Assembly (NCBI GenBank): GCA_016169945.1
Contig: JADLSH010000333.1
Span: forward strand, 1-64,000
DNA from: Trachythela sp. YZ-2020
Lineage: Eukaryota; Cnidaria; Anthozoa; Malacalcyonacea; Clavulariidae
Length of the DNA: 64,000 bases
Direction: 5' to 3'
Positions 31,860-43,979 of the stretch are shown piece by piece (position 1 is the first letter of the stretch; each line of letters begins with the position of its first letter). A program made the translations under genes and the position numbers. The notes under the pieces were generated by a model, which was not told where the DNA came from, searched no databases, and saw only the letters and a program-made list of their open reading frames with translations.

Positions 31860-32957
31860 TTCTGGCAATCTAACCAAATTATCTCATGAGAAACAGTCTG
31901 TCGTCTCAACTTCTTGCAGGAACACGTCACCTATACCCATCGCCAAAAATACACAGGCGTTGGTTCCATCATTTTCAGGAATAAGTTGTTCGGCGGCAGC
32001 TGAACTTTCTCCTACAATTGCCCTTTGCATCATGAAGCTGGAGTGCATGTTCCAAATCAGCTACCTCAAGTGCATTATTCTGGCTGAAGTTAAGGTTTTT
32101 GACAATGAAGGATGCTTTCAGGATCGTCGATGCACACCATATGAAAAACCTCCGATGCTGTTGGTAGCGATGTTGGCACAAAATTTGCACATAGATGGAA
32201 AATTTCTTCTAACTGCCACCATTCCGTTACTCGCAAGACCTCATATTTCGGGTCATGCTTAGGAAGCTGCTGTTGCTGCATGCGTACCACAGTGTACCGA
32301 GGGACCAAATATCTGCCATTTTTTAGATCCTCCTGCTTTCACTGGTTAATCGGCTTGTATGCATCTCAGGTGACATATAAATGGGTGTGCCGAGACATAT
32401 TTCATTCACTTTCGACATTCGTTTGGGCACCTAAAGACCTCCTTAGCCCAAAGTCTGTCACTTTGCAAACAATTGGACACTGTGCATATAATTCTGCAAT
32501 GGACGTTTCATCTTTATCACAGTAGTGCTGATTGGAACTAGGATGTTCTTAGTTTCAAATTAAACAGTATCTTTAAGGCATACCAGCAAACATCAGCAAA
32601 CGATTAAAAGTTGAACTTGCAGTCCATAAAATAGTAAAAGTCTTCCAGATGTCTCGACTCCAAACGGACTGAAGTCAAACTCAGCGTACTCCATCATTAA
32701 GCCATATGGATTGTCAGATAAACCAAGAAATATGCTGGTATATTCGCATTCGCACTCTGCCTATTTTAAGAAGCGACGTTTGGTGTCAGAAGATTTACCC
32801 TTCATTTTCTTGACAACAACCTTTCGTGTTTCATCTACATAGTTGGCTGAATACACAGTACCAAAATTACCACTACCAAGTTCCTGCTAATTTTCTAACA
32901 AACTCCAATCAAAAGAAGCCAATCCACTATCGAAGCCAATCGCTTAAATAAGTTAAA
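31860..32957 (-). pseudogene. second protein kinase pseudogene with C-terminal GTNAC-type region
   Basis: Read leftward: QELGSGNFGTVYSANYVDET (Gly loop) and VVVKKMKG (beta-3 Lys) near 32790-32890; DNPYGLMMEYAEFDFSPFG (hinge, about 32690); KTKNILV (remains of the catalytic loop, HRD lost, about 32550); VCKVTDFGLRRS (about 32440); GTPIYMSPEM (about 32380); ADIWSLGTLWYA (about 32310). Further on comes HRRFFIWCAS, then DGTNACVFLAMGIGDVF (about 31960), a Cys-containing motif I have seen after kinase-like domains in invertebrate proteins and which could be a cysteine-peptidase-type fold (inference). Several stops and shifts, including TAA before the Gly loop. It differs from the kinase at 23011-24490 in all motif spellings. 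Confidence 0.65.
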
Positions 32958-35305
32958 ATATGAACAAATTTCTTGATTACGACGACAACAGTGATTCTTT
33001 TACTTGGGGTGGAACACCGAACAATATGAAATGCTTCGTAAAATTCTGTTCTGGAAATCGATGAAGCAAATGGAGATGGCGAACTCAAAGAATACAAGAA
33101 GCACAGCGCTGTTTCATACAAATTGAAGGATCACTCAATAAGATTTATATGACAACTGGTACACTTATGTTGTTTGGTTCTAATCAATCCATATTGTTGG
33201 AAAAACTTCACAAAGTTCGTGAAGAAAATAAAAATTTTCAACCCCACCCTTCTTCTCCGATAACGCAACCCAATGGCGGTAATAACAACAAAAGCCTTGC
33301 TGATCATGAAGCCGTGCATTCTTCAGATGCTACAAATACATCCATTCATGATAACGAAGCTCCGTTATTGGTCATTCTGATGATCCAGGTGAAGCTAATT
33401 CGATTCCAACAATTGATATTTGTAACAAAACTTTGACTAACTCGAGCACTAGTAATACCCAGGGCCGTCCTCAGAAAATTTTTCAGGGGGGGTGTAAGGT
33501 CCTTTCAACCGACTACCAAAACGAACTTGTACCGACTACAGCCCGTAGTTTGCGCTCATTTCTCAGTCGGGACCGTTTCCCAATAATTCTTTCTTTAGTT
33601 CCATACTATATTCAATAATTCATACCTTTTTTCCAGACTATAAACGTTTATAATGCTATTTAACCACTTCAAACTTTTTAAAAACAAATATTTCGTTTTT
33701 CTAATCCTGGTTATGCAGGCACAATTTCCGTTTTATGTGTTAGTAATCAAAAATTTTTTTTTGTGCCGACTCAAATCGTACTTCTGCCGACTGAATCTCC
33801 AAATATTATTTCACACCCCCCCAAACCCCCCCGTAGGGACGGCCCTGGTAATACCGAATGTGATCACAGTGTGATTTTGAAGGAACTGTCCTCAGTAAAA
33901 GCCGAAGTCAAAGTGCTTCTGTTGCAGATAAACCTCCGGCTAACAACGAGAACCAATGCGACAACAATGACAACAGTAAAAAGCAATAAAAGAATAAAAG
34001 AAGCAAAAATACACAAACCAAAATCACAAAAAGAGGAAATTCCAGTTGGAAATTGGTCGTAGCAGAGAAAATTGTGAAGATCTGTGAACAAATAGAACAA
34101 CGATCTCCAAAAACTACTGTGGCAGTATCAGAACGAACAGCATGACATGATTCAAGAGAACTTGATGAAAAGCGTAAAGAAGTTAATACAATAATTAACT
34201 CATTCGCTAAATTCACTAAATTGAGAAATTGGAGAGTAATTTCGCATGCTAATATCGACATGCAATGCTTAAACAATAGAAAATTGCATCTTAATTTGCG
34301 TGGAACAAAGACTACTTAACTAATCTACATTGAGATAGAGGTAGAAGTGATGACGTTATGACTGACAAACACAATGATCTCCCACAGGTAAGAGGTTTTA
34401 AAATAGTCTCTCTAAATATAACCAGTTTACCTTTACACATAGATGAATTTCGAACATGGCTTACGAATATGGATCAAGGAATACTTAATGCTGTCATTTA
34501 TATTGACCTAGCGAAAGCATTCAATACTGTAAGCCATGATATATTACTTGAGAAACTCCATATTTACTGGGTAGATACTATAAGCTTATCCTGGTTTCAG
34601 TCCTATTTACAAAATCGCAAACAAAAATGTTTTGTGAATGGCGCTCTATCCAGTGAACGCACACTTAAATGTGGTGTACCTCAATGGTCAATTTTAGGAC
34701 CATTACTTTTCTTATATATATTAATGATCTTCCTCAGTGTTCGCAACATTCTACAGCTTGAATGTACGCTGACGACACTAACATAACTACAATGGCAACA
34801 TCTATTTGAGAAATAGTAACATTTGCTAACAAAGACCTAAACAATATTAGTGACTGGCTAAAAGCAAACAAACTCAGCCTTAATGTGACCAAAACCGAAT
34901 ATATGTTTATTGGATCAGACCATAATCTCGACAAGATAAGAGACATACCATCACTGTTTCTTGAAAACAAACCTATAAATAGGGTTAAAGCAACAAAATC
35001 CTTGGGGGTACATATTGACGAAAGACTAACATGGCACAAACACATTAAAAATATTTGCAAAAAAAAGTAGGTGCTGAAAAGTCTTGCTGAAATGCGAGAA
35101 ACACATAAGTTAGTTATAATGTATAAGGTATTAAATAAAATGGCATAGGTGATTCCTATGCATGAAGGAATCAATAATTATGCCTAATATTACCAAAGCC
35201 TCAAACAGAATATTTAAAGAAAGGGTTTTGCATTCTCCGGAGCAAAAATGTGGAATAGTTTACCTGAAAATTTGAAGTGCAGCGATAGCTTGAGCAAGTT
35301 TAAGG
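32958..35305 (+). mobile_element. CR1/L2-like LINE, internally deleted, with nested hAT MITE
   Basis: ORF1 begins at 32958 (MNKFLDYDDNSDSFTWGGTP) and continues in frames through KEYKKHSAVSYKLKDHSIRF and MTTGTLMLFGSNQSILLEKL, with a missing base near 33150. A hAT-like MITE (33460-33847) interrupts it and the frame resumes (NTECDHSVILKELSSVKAEV). ORF2 starts near 34390 with FKIVSLNITSLPLHIDEFRT (endonuclease start), then jumps to DLAKAFNTVSHDILLEKL (RT), CGVPQWSILGPLLF and TKTEYMFIGS, KSLGVHIDERLTWHKHI, ending with AFSGAKMWNSLPENLKCSDS. The rest of the endonuclease and the first half of the RT are deleted; the RT active-site box is disrupted (YADDTN readable only with a break near 34760). Confidence 0.75.
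33460..33847. mobile_element. hAT-like MITE
   Basis: 388 bp with inverted ends CAGGGCCGTCC, flanked by an exact 8-bp duplication GTAATACC (33452-33459 and 33848-33855). G-run at the left end and C-run at the right. Removing it plus one duplication rejoins the LINE ORF1 reading frame. Confidence 0.9.
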
Positions 35306-35740
35306 TGGCTCCCTACAGTTCTGTAAAACTATGTGTACTTTTCAGTAACTTTCGCTTTCAACGACATTTTTATTAGATACACTTATGACAGGGCAAAATG
35401 AACATTTCCACGAATGTAAAGAGGTCTTGGGCTGTCCATTAATGGACAAACAGGAATAGTGACATCAAAATTTGAAGGGTACTCAGGTAGCTTAACTCTT
35501 TCTGGTCGGTCGCATTTTAATTATGTTGTCGCAAGTTGTCGCAAGAGCACTTTGAGTACGATCTCCTTTGCAAAATATTTACCCCCTGGCAATGAAATTA
35601 ACACCATTGGAATCCTTACAAAATAAGCTTTTTAACAGTGGGCTATTTTGCCGACTAAACATTACAGAATCAAAAATACTAAAAGTTTAATCCCAAACAT
35701 ACCTCCAGTCATACTTCAGTTCAAATCAAACAATCTTTAA

Positions 35741-38700
35741 GAGGAGTTTTTTAGTAAATCGAGAAACTTGCGCTCAAAAATACCGTGATCCTTTGCGCGA
35801 AAATGAAGGAATTTGCTGCGTTTTGCACAATGGCGGGTGTAATGTTGAGTTCGATGAGTTGGCGTCTAAATTTTTGGGCGAAAACTGCTCATATTTAAAA
35901 AGAAATACTTCTGATGAAGTCTTCATAACACTATTAGTATGTCCGAAGTTTGTACAAGGTTTCCACAGTGATTAACGAATGAAACAGGTTCTTTCAATCC
36001 GTGAAGGAGTGATGTTGTACAACAGAAGACTCCCAGGTATGACAACTTTTCCTACTCTGTTTTTACATTATACTATCTTATTTCATATCAAATTTCTTTT
36101 AAAAATACAGTATTTGACTAGAATATGTAGCTCTGTTAAACTAGTCACGTCTCTGTAACTTGATGATCTATCAGCGTTCATTTACCTTTCGAAAGTATTT
36201 TGTTTTGGTTTCTTATCATTGTCTTATGGATTCCATGATTGTTTTATTCATTTTCACATAATATTTTGTAATAAACCTTAGTTATTTTCTTATATTTACT
36301 GAACTATGGTTCTCTCAGTACTGTCTAATGAAAATTGACACTTCCTACAAGTGTGATTGAATTAATATTTTCAATATTCTATAATTGTAATTTCAATGAC
36401 ATTTGGCTCATTGGTTACTGACTTCTACTTAACTAAAAGTCTATAAAAATCCAAATTTCTAGTAAGATATGTGTCCTCCAGTTGTAAGCTCAAAAATTCA
36501 TTAAGTTAAGGTACTCAAGTTTAAAACTACAGATTTTGAAGGAAATCCAAAGGGAGGTCCTCTTGGATATTTTTGTATTTTTGACTTCAGGTCTTCTAAT
36601 TTGTTACCATTTAACAAGAAATGATATATCTTGTCATTTTTGCTCTAAAATAGCAAAATTTATTGTTACCATTCGAAATAGATGCACATTAGCTTACAAC
36701 GATCCTAATAGTGGCACTAAAATTGGAAATATAACTGGAAAAAATATTAGCTGAGAAATATTGATATTCTTGTCATGTAATATAGATTCATAATTGCAAA
36801 ATGAGCCTAAATGGGTTGTGTTGGGTATTCTAATCTGCTAAATATTCTATATAACTATCACGCGCAGGCTAAACTTCTTGTTAATGTAAGATTTAGATAT
36901 AATACTTCAAAATGAGTTTGCTTTGAAAAAAATCGAAGGGGTGGTCCTCGGAGGAATTTGCCAATTTTCATTGGCATTCCTTATTTCTTTGCATGATAAT
37001 CTATTAAGGTGGCTCAATGCTGTTTGTTAATCTAGTGCTAGGAAATGTGTATTTGGACTGAAAATCTGTGAATAAGCATTTTTTATTATGTCAAAAAGTT
37101 ATCCAACAGTTATCATAGTGTTAGTGCATGTTCGAAATTGAATAGAAGGTTGCTATGGCAACAACAATAAGGAGTTGACTATTAATTGATATTTTTACAA
37201 AATACCACGATGTCTACAAAACAGTAACACTGTACATGGAAAATTATATAATAATCACCCATCAATTTGCAATGTGACCCTGTTTGTTATTATACTACTA
37301 TTCCGAATAGCAATCTGAGATCATATTAACACAAGAAATTCATGCTTAGCTGTAAAATTGTTTTCATAGCACCACAGTATGCAGCATACCTATAGGCCTA
37401 CTGTATACCCACTTTAAAAATTAGACTACTCTGAGATATACACATGCATGCCATGAGTCTATTCCTGAAAGTCTTTCAGTAATCATTATAGATGAACTTT
37501 TTTCTTTAGGACAATTAAATCAGCTTACCCCCCACCCCCACACACAGTCCAGATTATATTTTGCAGTGCAAATTCACCAATGTGATTCCTGACAGAATTG
37601 ATTTAAATTGTTTTCCGGGTTGAACCTGCAAGTTGTCTTGCATATTTATCATACTATTATTCTCTTTAGGTGTTTGAAATTTCATCCTACAAAGCAGAAG
37701 TGATGTGTGAAGAGCTTTATCTATCAACAGTGGTACCACAACTAAGCTGCTACAAATTACTCTTTGTTTATATAAAAAATCAGATTGGTAGCCTTTAAGA
37801 GATTATCTTAGTTTATTGAAAAAGACCATTTCTGTAATAATACTATTTGTTATAATAAATTACAGTTGTTGAGAGTTAGGTGCAATATGGAATCTCACTT
37901 GACCATAAAGATTAACTATTACTAAATGAGGAAATATTGATGCATGTTTAGCCAGTGCTTGATTTTATTAATGAAACATATCACTTGTGTAAATTGAAAT
38001 AAACATACAAATATTTGTAAGCATTGTTTAGTTTGTTGGCATTCTATGAAAAGTAGCATCAGAACTCAGCAAGATGGGAGGCATGGGAGTACACTGTATA
38101 ACAGCTACTTTATATCATTTCCAGGTGAAATTTTCAAAGCCTACTTTGCTTAGTCAAAATAACAGGAAATTTAATAGGAAAATCTAGAGTTCATGGTGCT
38201 ATGGTGATAGTACTTAAAGACAGTTTAGAACTAATCTCTAAGCAGTGTGCTGCAGATTACCCTGGGTGCCAGTTGTTTTCAGGTTTTTTAACTGCAGATC
38301 GAACTTCGTCAAAAGTCAAAACTAAGTAAAATTTTACAAAGTATTAAACGTTAAACACTAAGGAGTTAAACGAAATTTTCCACATTTCTATTCACTACTT
38401 TCATGATATGCAACGAAAACCAAATTTCCATACATTGGCAGCCCTTTTAGAGCCATATCATTACCCACATATTTCAATGTTTCATGTTTGCCCACAACGA
38501 ACAGCACTAGAAAAACGCAATTACGCATGAATGCGTGATCGCCATTCTTTTGGAACTAACCGATTAAAAACAACACAGAATATATCCAGTGTCCCTATAT
38601 TGTAATACTCTTTCTTGTTGACATCCTCAAATTGTATTTACATCAATATTTGCAGTCTTTTACAACTATAAATTCGAAGGCAAACACTCATCTCACACAT

Positions 38701-38823
38701 CTTGTGATTTCCACATTGATTTCCATAGCAACCGGACAATTACGTAATGTAAAAACAAAAGCCTGGTTACTAAGTTTTGAGCGTTTTTGACAAAAAATAC
38801 GCGAGTTTCTAAAAAATCTCCTC
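35741..38823. mobile_element. 3.1-kb TTAA-target DNA transposon nested in the MITE
   Basis: Left end GAGGAGTTTTTTAGTAAATC; right end, reversed, GAGGAGATTTTTTAGAAACT; both continue to TTTTGAGCG-like sequence, so the inverted repeats are about 45 bp and imperfect. TTAA lies on both sides (35737-35740 and 38824-38827), and the empty site is visible in the other MITE copy. Ends starting GAGG rather than CCY argue for a Kolobok-like rather than piggyBac element (inference). Apart from one exon-like ORF near the left end, the interior is AT-rich and non-coding. Confidence 0.85.
35759..36036 (+). pseudogene. exon-like remnant near the left end of the TTAA element
   Basis: Reads RETCAQKYRDPLRENEGICC, VLHNGGCNVEFDELASKFLG, then DEVFITLLVCPKFVQGFHSD, a TAA at about 35973, and RMKQVLSIREGVMLYNRRLP up to a CAG/gtatga donor at 36036. 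It looks like one exon of an unrecognised protein with a single stop; no further exons were found. Confidence 0.4.
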
Positions 38824-39572
38824 TTAATATCTTTTAATATCTTTAATATCTTGAAAGACTTCTAATGGTCGAAAATTTAGCTTTTTATCTGTTTCTTTAT
38901 GCTGTAAAACGTGCCTTCGATAGGGCTTTTAGAAATATTTATTTTGAATTTTTTTTATTTATCGGGAATTTTCCAGCATGCACGCGCTTGTCGTAGTTTG
39001 ACTATATATGGTTTGCCCACGCGCTTCAGTCCCGACAAAAAGATATTATATAGGGTATTGTACCCTGGGGAATTCATTCCGGCCACTTAAAAAACCATAG
39101 CAACAGTCTTTGTTTGTGTTTGGGCCTTTTCCGGTTGTTTTTGTCTGAAATTCCGGTTTGACCCGTACGCTACATTTCAAATTTCGCCGTAACTTTGTTA
39201 ATTTTTATTGTGTTTCTTTGAAAGTTGGTCAGTATGTACTGTTTTTAAAGCTCTATAAAACGGTGTATTAGCGAAGATCACACAGATTTTAAAACAGAAG
39301 TTATAATCGACCAAAGGTACTGAATATATAATTAGTTTACGATAATAATAAATATCAGATTACAAAGGTGTTAAAACTCACGGAGATCTGTAAAACAATG
39401 TATTTAGCGATTTGTTTGGATTTAGTCAAGAACAGGTGTGTTTGCTGAATCGATTGGTGATCGATTGGTGGTATTTTCGTCCGTTTTGGGTGAGGGGCGC
39501 CAAAGATACAAGCGCTCAAAATCATCATGCGTTGGCGGATGATATTCGACGCTGCCGTTTAGAAAGAGTTAA

Positions 39573-40796
39573 TGCGTGGGTCACATTTCAGCCAAGGCCA
39601 AAATATGAGTATACCAAGTTGTGGGTGATTTTCGATGTGAAAATTTAGTCAATATAATGCCATTATGACCTGGATTTCGACCTGGAGAATTTTTTTATCA
39701 TTTTTATTTTTCCTTATCTGCCTTCGGAAATATATAGCCTGAAATGTCAATAAACACTGGTAAAAATGAAATCCATTTCTCTGGAACATAGAATCGATTT
39801 CCCCCACTGCTGAATTGGTTTAATGTGAAAGATATGGTGTTGAACTATACCAATTCAACTTGCCTGGTTGTCTATGTAGTTTATTGCGGTAAATATTTTG
39901 TGTTCTATTTGAAATTATTCGGCAACTGCGCATATTTACATGAATAATACTACATTATACATGTTAATGTACGCAGCGCAAGTTAGAACTATAAGGTTTT
40001 TGATGTGCTTAATCTATCTAGCCTAAAATTAATGTATTTGTAGACATGTGAACAAGAAAGCTAAACACCATTTCTTTCGCCACGCCGTATATTATTTACG
40101 ACCAGCGGGGGTCCGCATTGTTGGTTATATATATTCAGTTGCGCAATGATACAAGTGAGATGATTTATTGTTGTATTTTATGTTTATATAGTTGGTAGTT
40201 TCAGGACTTATTCATTTCAGATATTGAAGAGGAATGTCTCTCTGATATTGGGGGTTATTGGAAAGCAGCATGAAAATCGCAAGGCTCATTATTTCAATTT
40301 TCATCCAAGAAGAGACTCCTAACATCTGATTACATATGAATTAAGCCTCAGTAGTAATAGCAATAACACTGAATAAGTGTCCCAAAGTCCATTAGGAAAG
40401 AAATAAGGCATACAAAGTCAAAACGGACTCCAAACGCATTCTAATAATTTCTCCTTTCATTGACTAGGAGTATTTAATCAACTATCTGCTGCATAGCCGC
40501 ATACAAAACAGACAATTTTATCCAGTCCGAGTTGGATATATCAGCAAAATCTTTAATGAGATAATACTTTAAGACAAAAGATATAAAAATGATGTATTTT
40601 TGCTAAATTTGCTTTGTTTACAACGTTGGCATGTTAGCCACACATTTCGACTGCCCTGGGTCGGGGAAAAAGTTGGCCCATGCATTAACTCACCTGAATA
40701 GTTTACAGATAAGTTTTCGACATATTTTGGAATTTCGATTACAGAGGATAGTAGATAAGAAAGGTGAAATAGTACATGTTCGAAGGATCTAGATGA
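39573..40796. other. non-coding stretch
   Basis: No coding frames or repeat ends recognised. Confidence 0.45.
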
Positions 40797-43700
40797 TTAA
40801 TTAATTAATTATTGTTGTTCATACAGCGGTTTCTAAGAAGTAAAAAAGTTTCACTAGAAAAAGTTCCGGGATCTGTACACGATTTAATCTCAGCTGGAAG
40901 TGAGTTGAATAATGTGGCAGCACAGTCCTGAAAGGTGTTCGATATTAGTGGGATAGTCAAGTTAATTGTGCTGCTAGAACGCAAAGTTCTTGTATGATTA
41001 ACGCGTTCTAAGTGCAGTGACTTAGGCCAGGTGCTACTATAAAGGGCTTTGTGGGTACTCTTCAGGAGATGCCAGTCTCTACGCTCCCGCATTGGTAGCC
41101 AGCCAAGTTTAATGATAGTATCTATACTATTAGTGTAACGACCGGTTACAAAACTGGCAGCAGAGTACTGTATGCGCTGTAATCGCTTTAGAAGATGTTC
41201 CGTCAAAGGGTAAAAGACGATATCGTGTATTATGAAAGAGTGTATTATTCATTTCTATTTCGCTAGAGGCCAGATTTCGAGCTGCGCAGTGGTTGTAGAG
41301 GGTGGAATCATCAGCGTATATTGGCCGCACTTGGTTGTTGATGGTATGTTATCTATTAGGTCAGAAACATATAGGTTAAAGATCATTGGTGCCAAAATTG
41401 GCTGATTTGCTACTAGATTGCTTGTCGTCTACTTGCACAAATTGTTTTCGCTCAGATAAATAACTAAGTAGCCACTTTAAAAAGGTTTTCGAAAATCCTA
41501 GCTTATTGAACTTGTGGATCGTTGTTTTGAAACACATAGTGTCAAACGCTTTGCTGAAGTCAGCGAAGACCATGAGAGTAACTTCTCCTTTTTTCATTGC
41601 TCGTAGGATATCGTCCCTTATACCCAGCAGAGCTGTGGTGGTTGAGTGACCTCGGCGAAAACTTGAGACATGATCATGAAGGAGAGAAGCTTTCTCAACG
41701 AAGTCTGACATCTGAGCAGCCACAAGCTTTCGAAGACTTTGGATAGCACAGGAAGTATTGATTATAGGACGAAATTGGTCACATATGGTTGGGTTGTCGA
41801 CCTTGGGGATTGGCGATACTCTTGCTGTCTTCCATGATCTTGGGAAATAAGAGATCCTGATGCAGTTGTTGATAATAATTCGGTGAATGACACGCCAAAC
41901 TTCTCGCGGTTTGTTGGAAGAGAGCGCCTTTTCTATGAAGGCCTTTCGTGCAGATCGTATGGCATATTTTAACTTATTCCTAACTAGGCGAAAAGCAAAC
42001 CAAATAGAATCATCGGTGTCAGGTTTGTGTGCTTCAGTTCTTAACCTATTCCTCTCTTTCTGTAGATCTTGTATCTGTGATGACTTCATCCATGGGGCTG
42101 GAGGACGCGATATTCGGGTACGACGTAGGGGCGCATGTTTTTCTAGACACTCTGTAAAAATTTTATTCAACATATCCACCTGATCATCAGGATCATCGGA
42201 ATAGGCGTTCACGGACAGTGGTAATAAGGAAAAGTCTTCAATAAAGGATGCTTCATCCAACTGTTTGGTGTCTCTGATGAACTTATATCGTGCCTGAAAT
42301 CGAGGTACACGGACGTTCACACATGCGTAGTGACCATCGTGATCACTGATAATAGAGCAAGGTATTAAACCAGTGTCTGTGACTCTCTGTGGGTAGTTGG
42401 TAATCAAATGGTCGATCAGTGTCTTAGAAGATCTGGTTACACGGGTTGGTTGAGTAATTAGCTGCTGGAGGCCAAATACGTCTAAGATATTCTGATACTG
42501 CTTTGTAAGGTTGTCATTTGGCTTGAGCATATCAATGTTTGTATCTCCAGTAAGAATCAGCATGCCATCCCAGCTAACTGTGAGATGCCTGAGGAGGGCT
42601 TCAAAGCTTTCCATCCATCTGGTGGAATTTAGGATAAGATTCGATCTATAGATTACTCCAACGAGAGCTTTGCTGTGTTTATTTCTTCCAGGCAACTCGA
42701 GCCATAGGTGCTCCAGTTCCGGAAAAAGGTTTTCGATATCACCTCGTCTTTTATACTTGATTGTTTCTTTAACATAAGCACCACAACCGCCCCCTTTTAT
42801 AGTCTCACGGTTACGAAACTCTGTGGTGTATCCTGGAATAGTAACATATTCCGTTAATAACGGGTTATCTTTTAACCATGTTTCGCTAAGAGTAATGATG
42901 TCAAGAGGGTAACTGTTGACAGTCAATAGGAATTCATTAAAGGTCGAAGCTATTGATCGAGTGTTTAGGTGCATTACTTTTAAATGTGTTGGTTTGCTTT
43001 GAAGCGTAAGCGCGATATCGGAAGGGTCTTGGAATCTGGGTGGATCTGAGAAGTTCTGGGAATCTTGGGATAACAGTAGGTCATTCTCAGCTGGTATCTC
43101 GTCAGTTGAGCACTTATAGAAAGGTAGATGAGACATCAGACAACCAGAACAATACCAGTCTTTGACCATTAACTGATTTTCTTTTAATTGCTTTTTCATT
43201 TTTGACAATTCCAGATCTGCACATTTCACGTGAAATTGATCATACATAACATACCTCACACACCGCGCTGTATTGGTTTTTCCTTACTGTTTTTTCGCAT
43301 TTTTGGCACTTGGACTTGGGAGGCTTTGTTGTATTTGTGCACGGGCCAGGGTTTGTAGCAATATCTCCGCCACATAGCAGAAGTTGGCGTGTTGCACTCG
43401 AGTTTGCGTAATAAGAACTCGGCCGAGCAGATCTTTTAATTTTACGATGCGGGAACTGTTTTTCATTGATGATTACAGGAGTCCAGTTGATTTTAATTGA
43501 AGAGTGTTTTTGTCTATAGAATGGTAATTTCAGCAGTGGTGATCTATCAAGCATGTCAAATATGCCATTTGTTATGCAAATTATCTTCCAGTGTTTATGA
43601 GACAAAGTTAAATATAAGATAAATTTGGACTCTCCAAGGCACAAATTATCCAAATTTGAACAATTTTCAGGTTTGTAAACTTTCTGAGAGCAAAGTATAG

Positions 43701-43979
43701 GTTTCAGGAAGCCACAACTATCGATTTGTACTAGTTGCACTGTTGGCAACGGCCAAGGACACGCGTAGATCCCAGAGCTTGAACTCGAGTTGTAAACAAA
43801 GTTGAATCCCGTATCGGCGTTTTAAATACTAATTTCTCCTGGTAAAAGCAAACTTCTGTACACACAGAGTTTTGCTTTAGTGAGGCAAAGCTGTCCACTT
43901 GTACTTGATAGAGTGTCAATGACAGCCATAAACAAACGAAAACAATGGAGCCCAAAATTAGACGTGCTAGGGCGGCCAT
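40797..43979 (-). mobile_element. CR1/L2-like LINE (endonuclease-RT), nearly complete but broken
   Basis: A minus-strand element ending (3') in a short ATT/TTG-rich tail at 40797-40812. The upstream ORF carries LLLCGGDIATNPGP, then Cys pairs KCQKCEKTV, CEVC, HVKCAD and DWYCSGC, a PHD-like zinc finger. A TATG duplication near 43250 splits it. The main ORF (41376-43259) has the endonuclease (MHLNTRSIASTFNEFLLTVN, LSETWL, GDTNIDML, ISDHDGHYA) and RT (SPIPKVDNPTICDQFRPI, FADFSKAFDTM). A deletion then removes the PQGS box, a two-base insertion disrupts YADDST (about 41325), and the C-terminus (LKRLQRIQYSAASFVTGRYT, GWLPMRERRDWHLL) ends at 40805. Confidence 0.85.

Larger units (their letters stand above)
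35496..39568. mobile_element. TTAA-flanked MITE, copy 2, split by a nested element
   Basis: Flanked by TTAA at 35492-35495 and 39569-39572, with the same inverted ends as copy 1 (9534-10068). The left part (35496-35740) matches 9534 to about 9773; the middle resumes at 38824 and matches on to about 10000. A further block, 39090-39497, has no counterpart in copy 1: either copy 1 lost it or copy 2 gained it. A small local duplication (GCGCTTGTCG/ACGCGCTTC) lies near 38986-39030. Confidence 0.85.
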
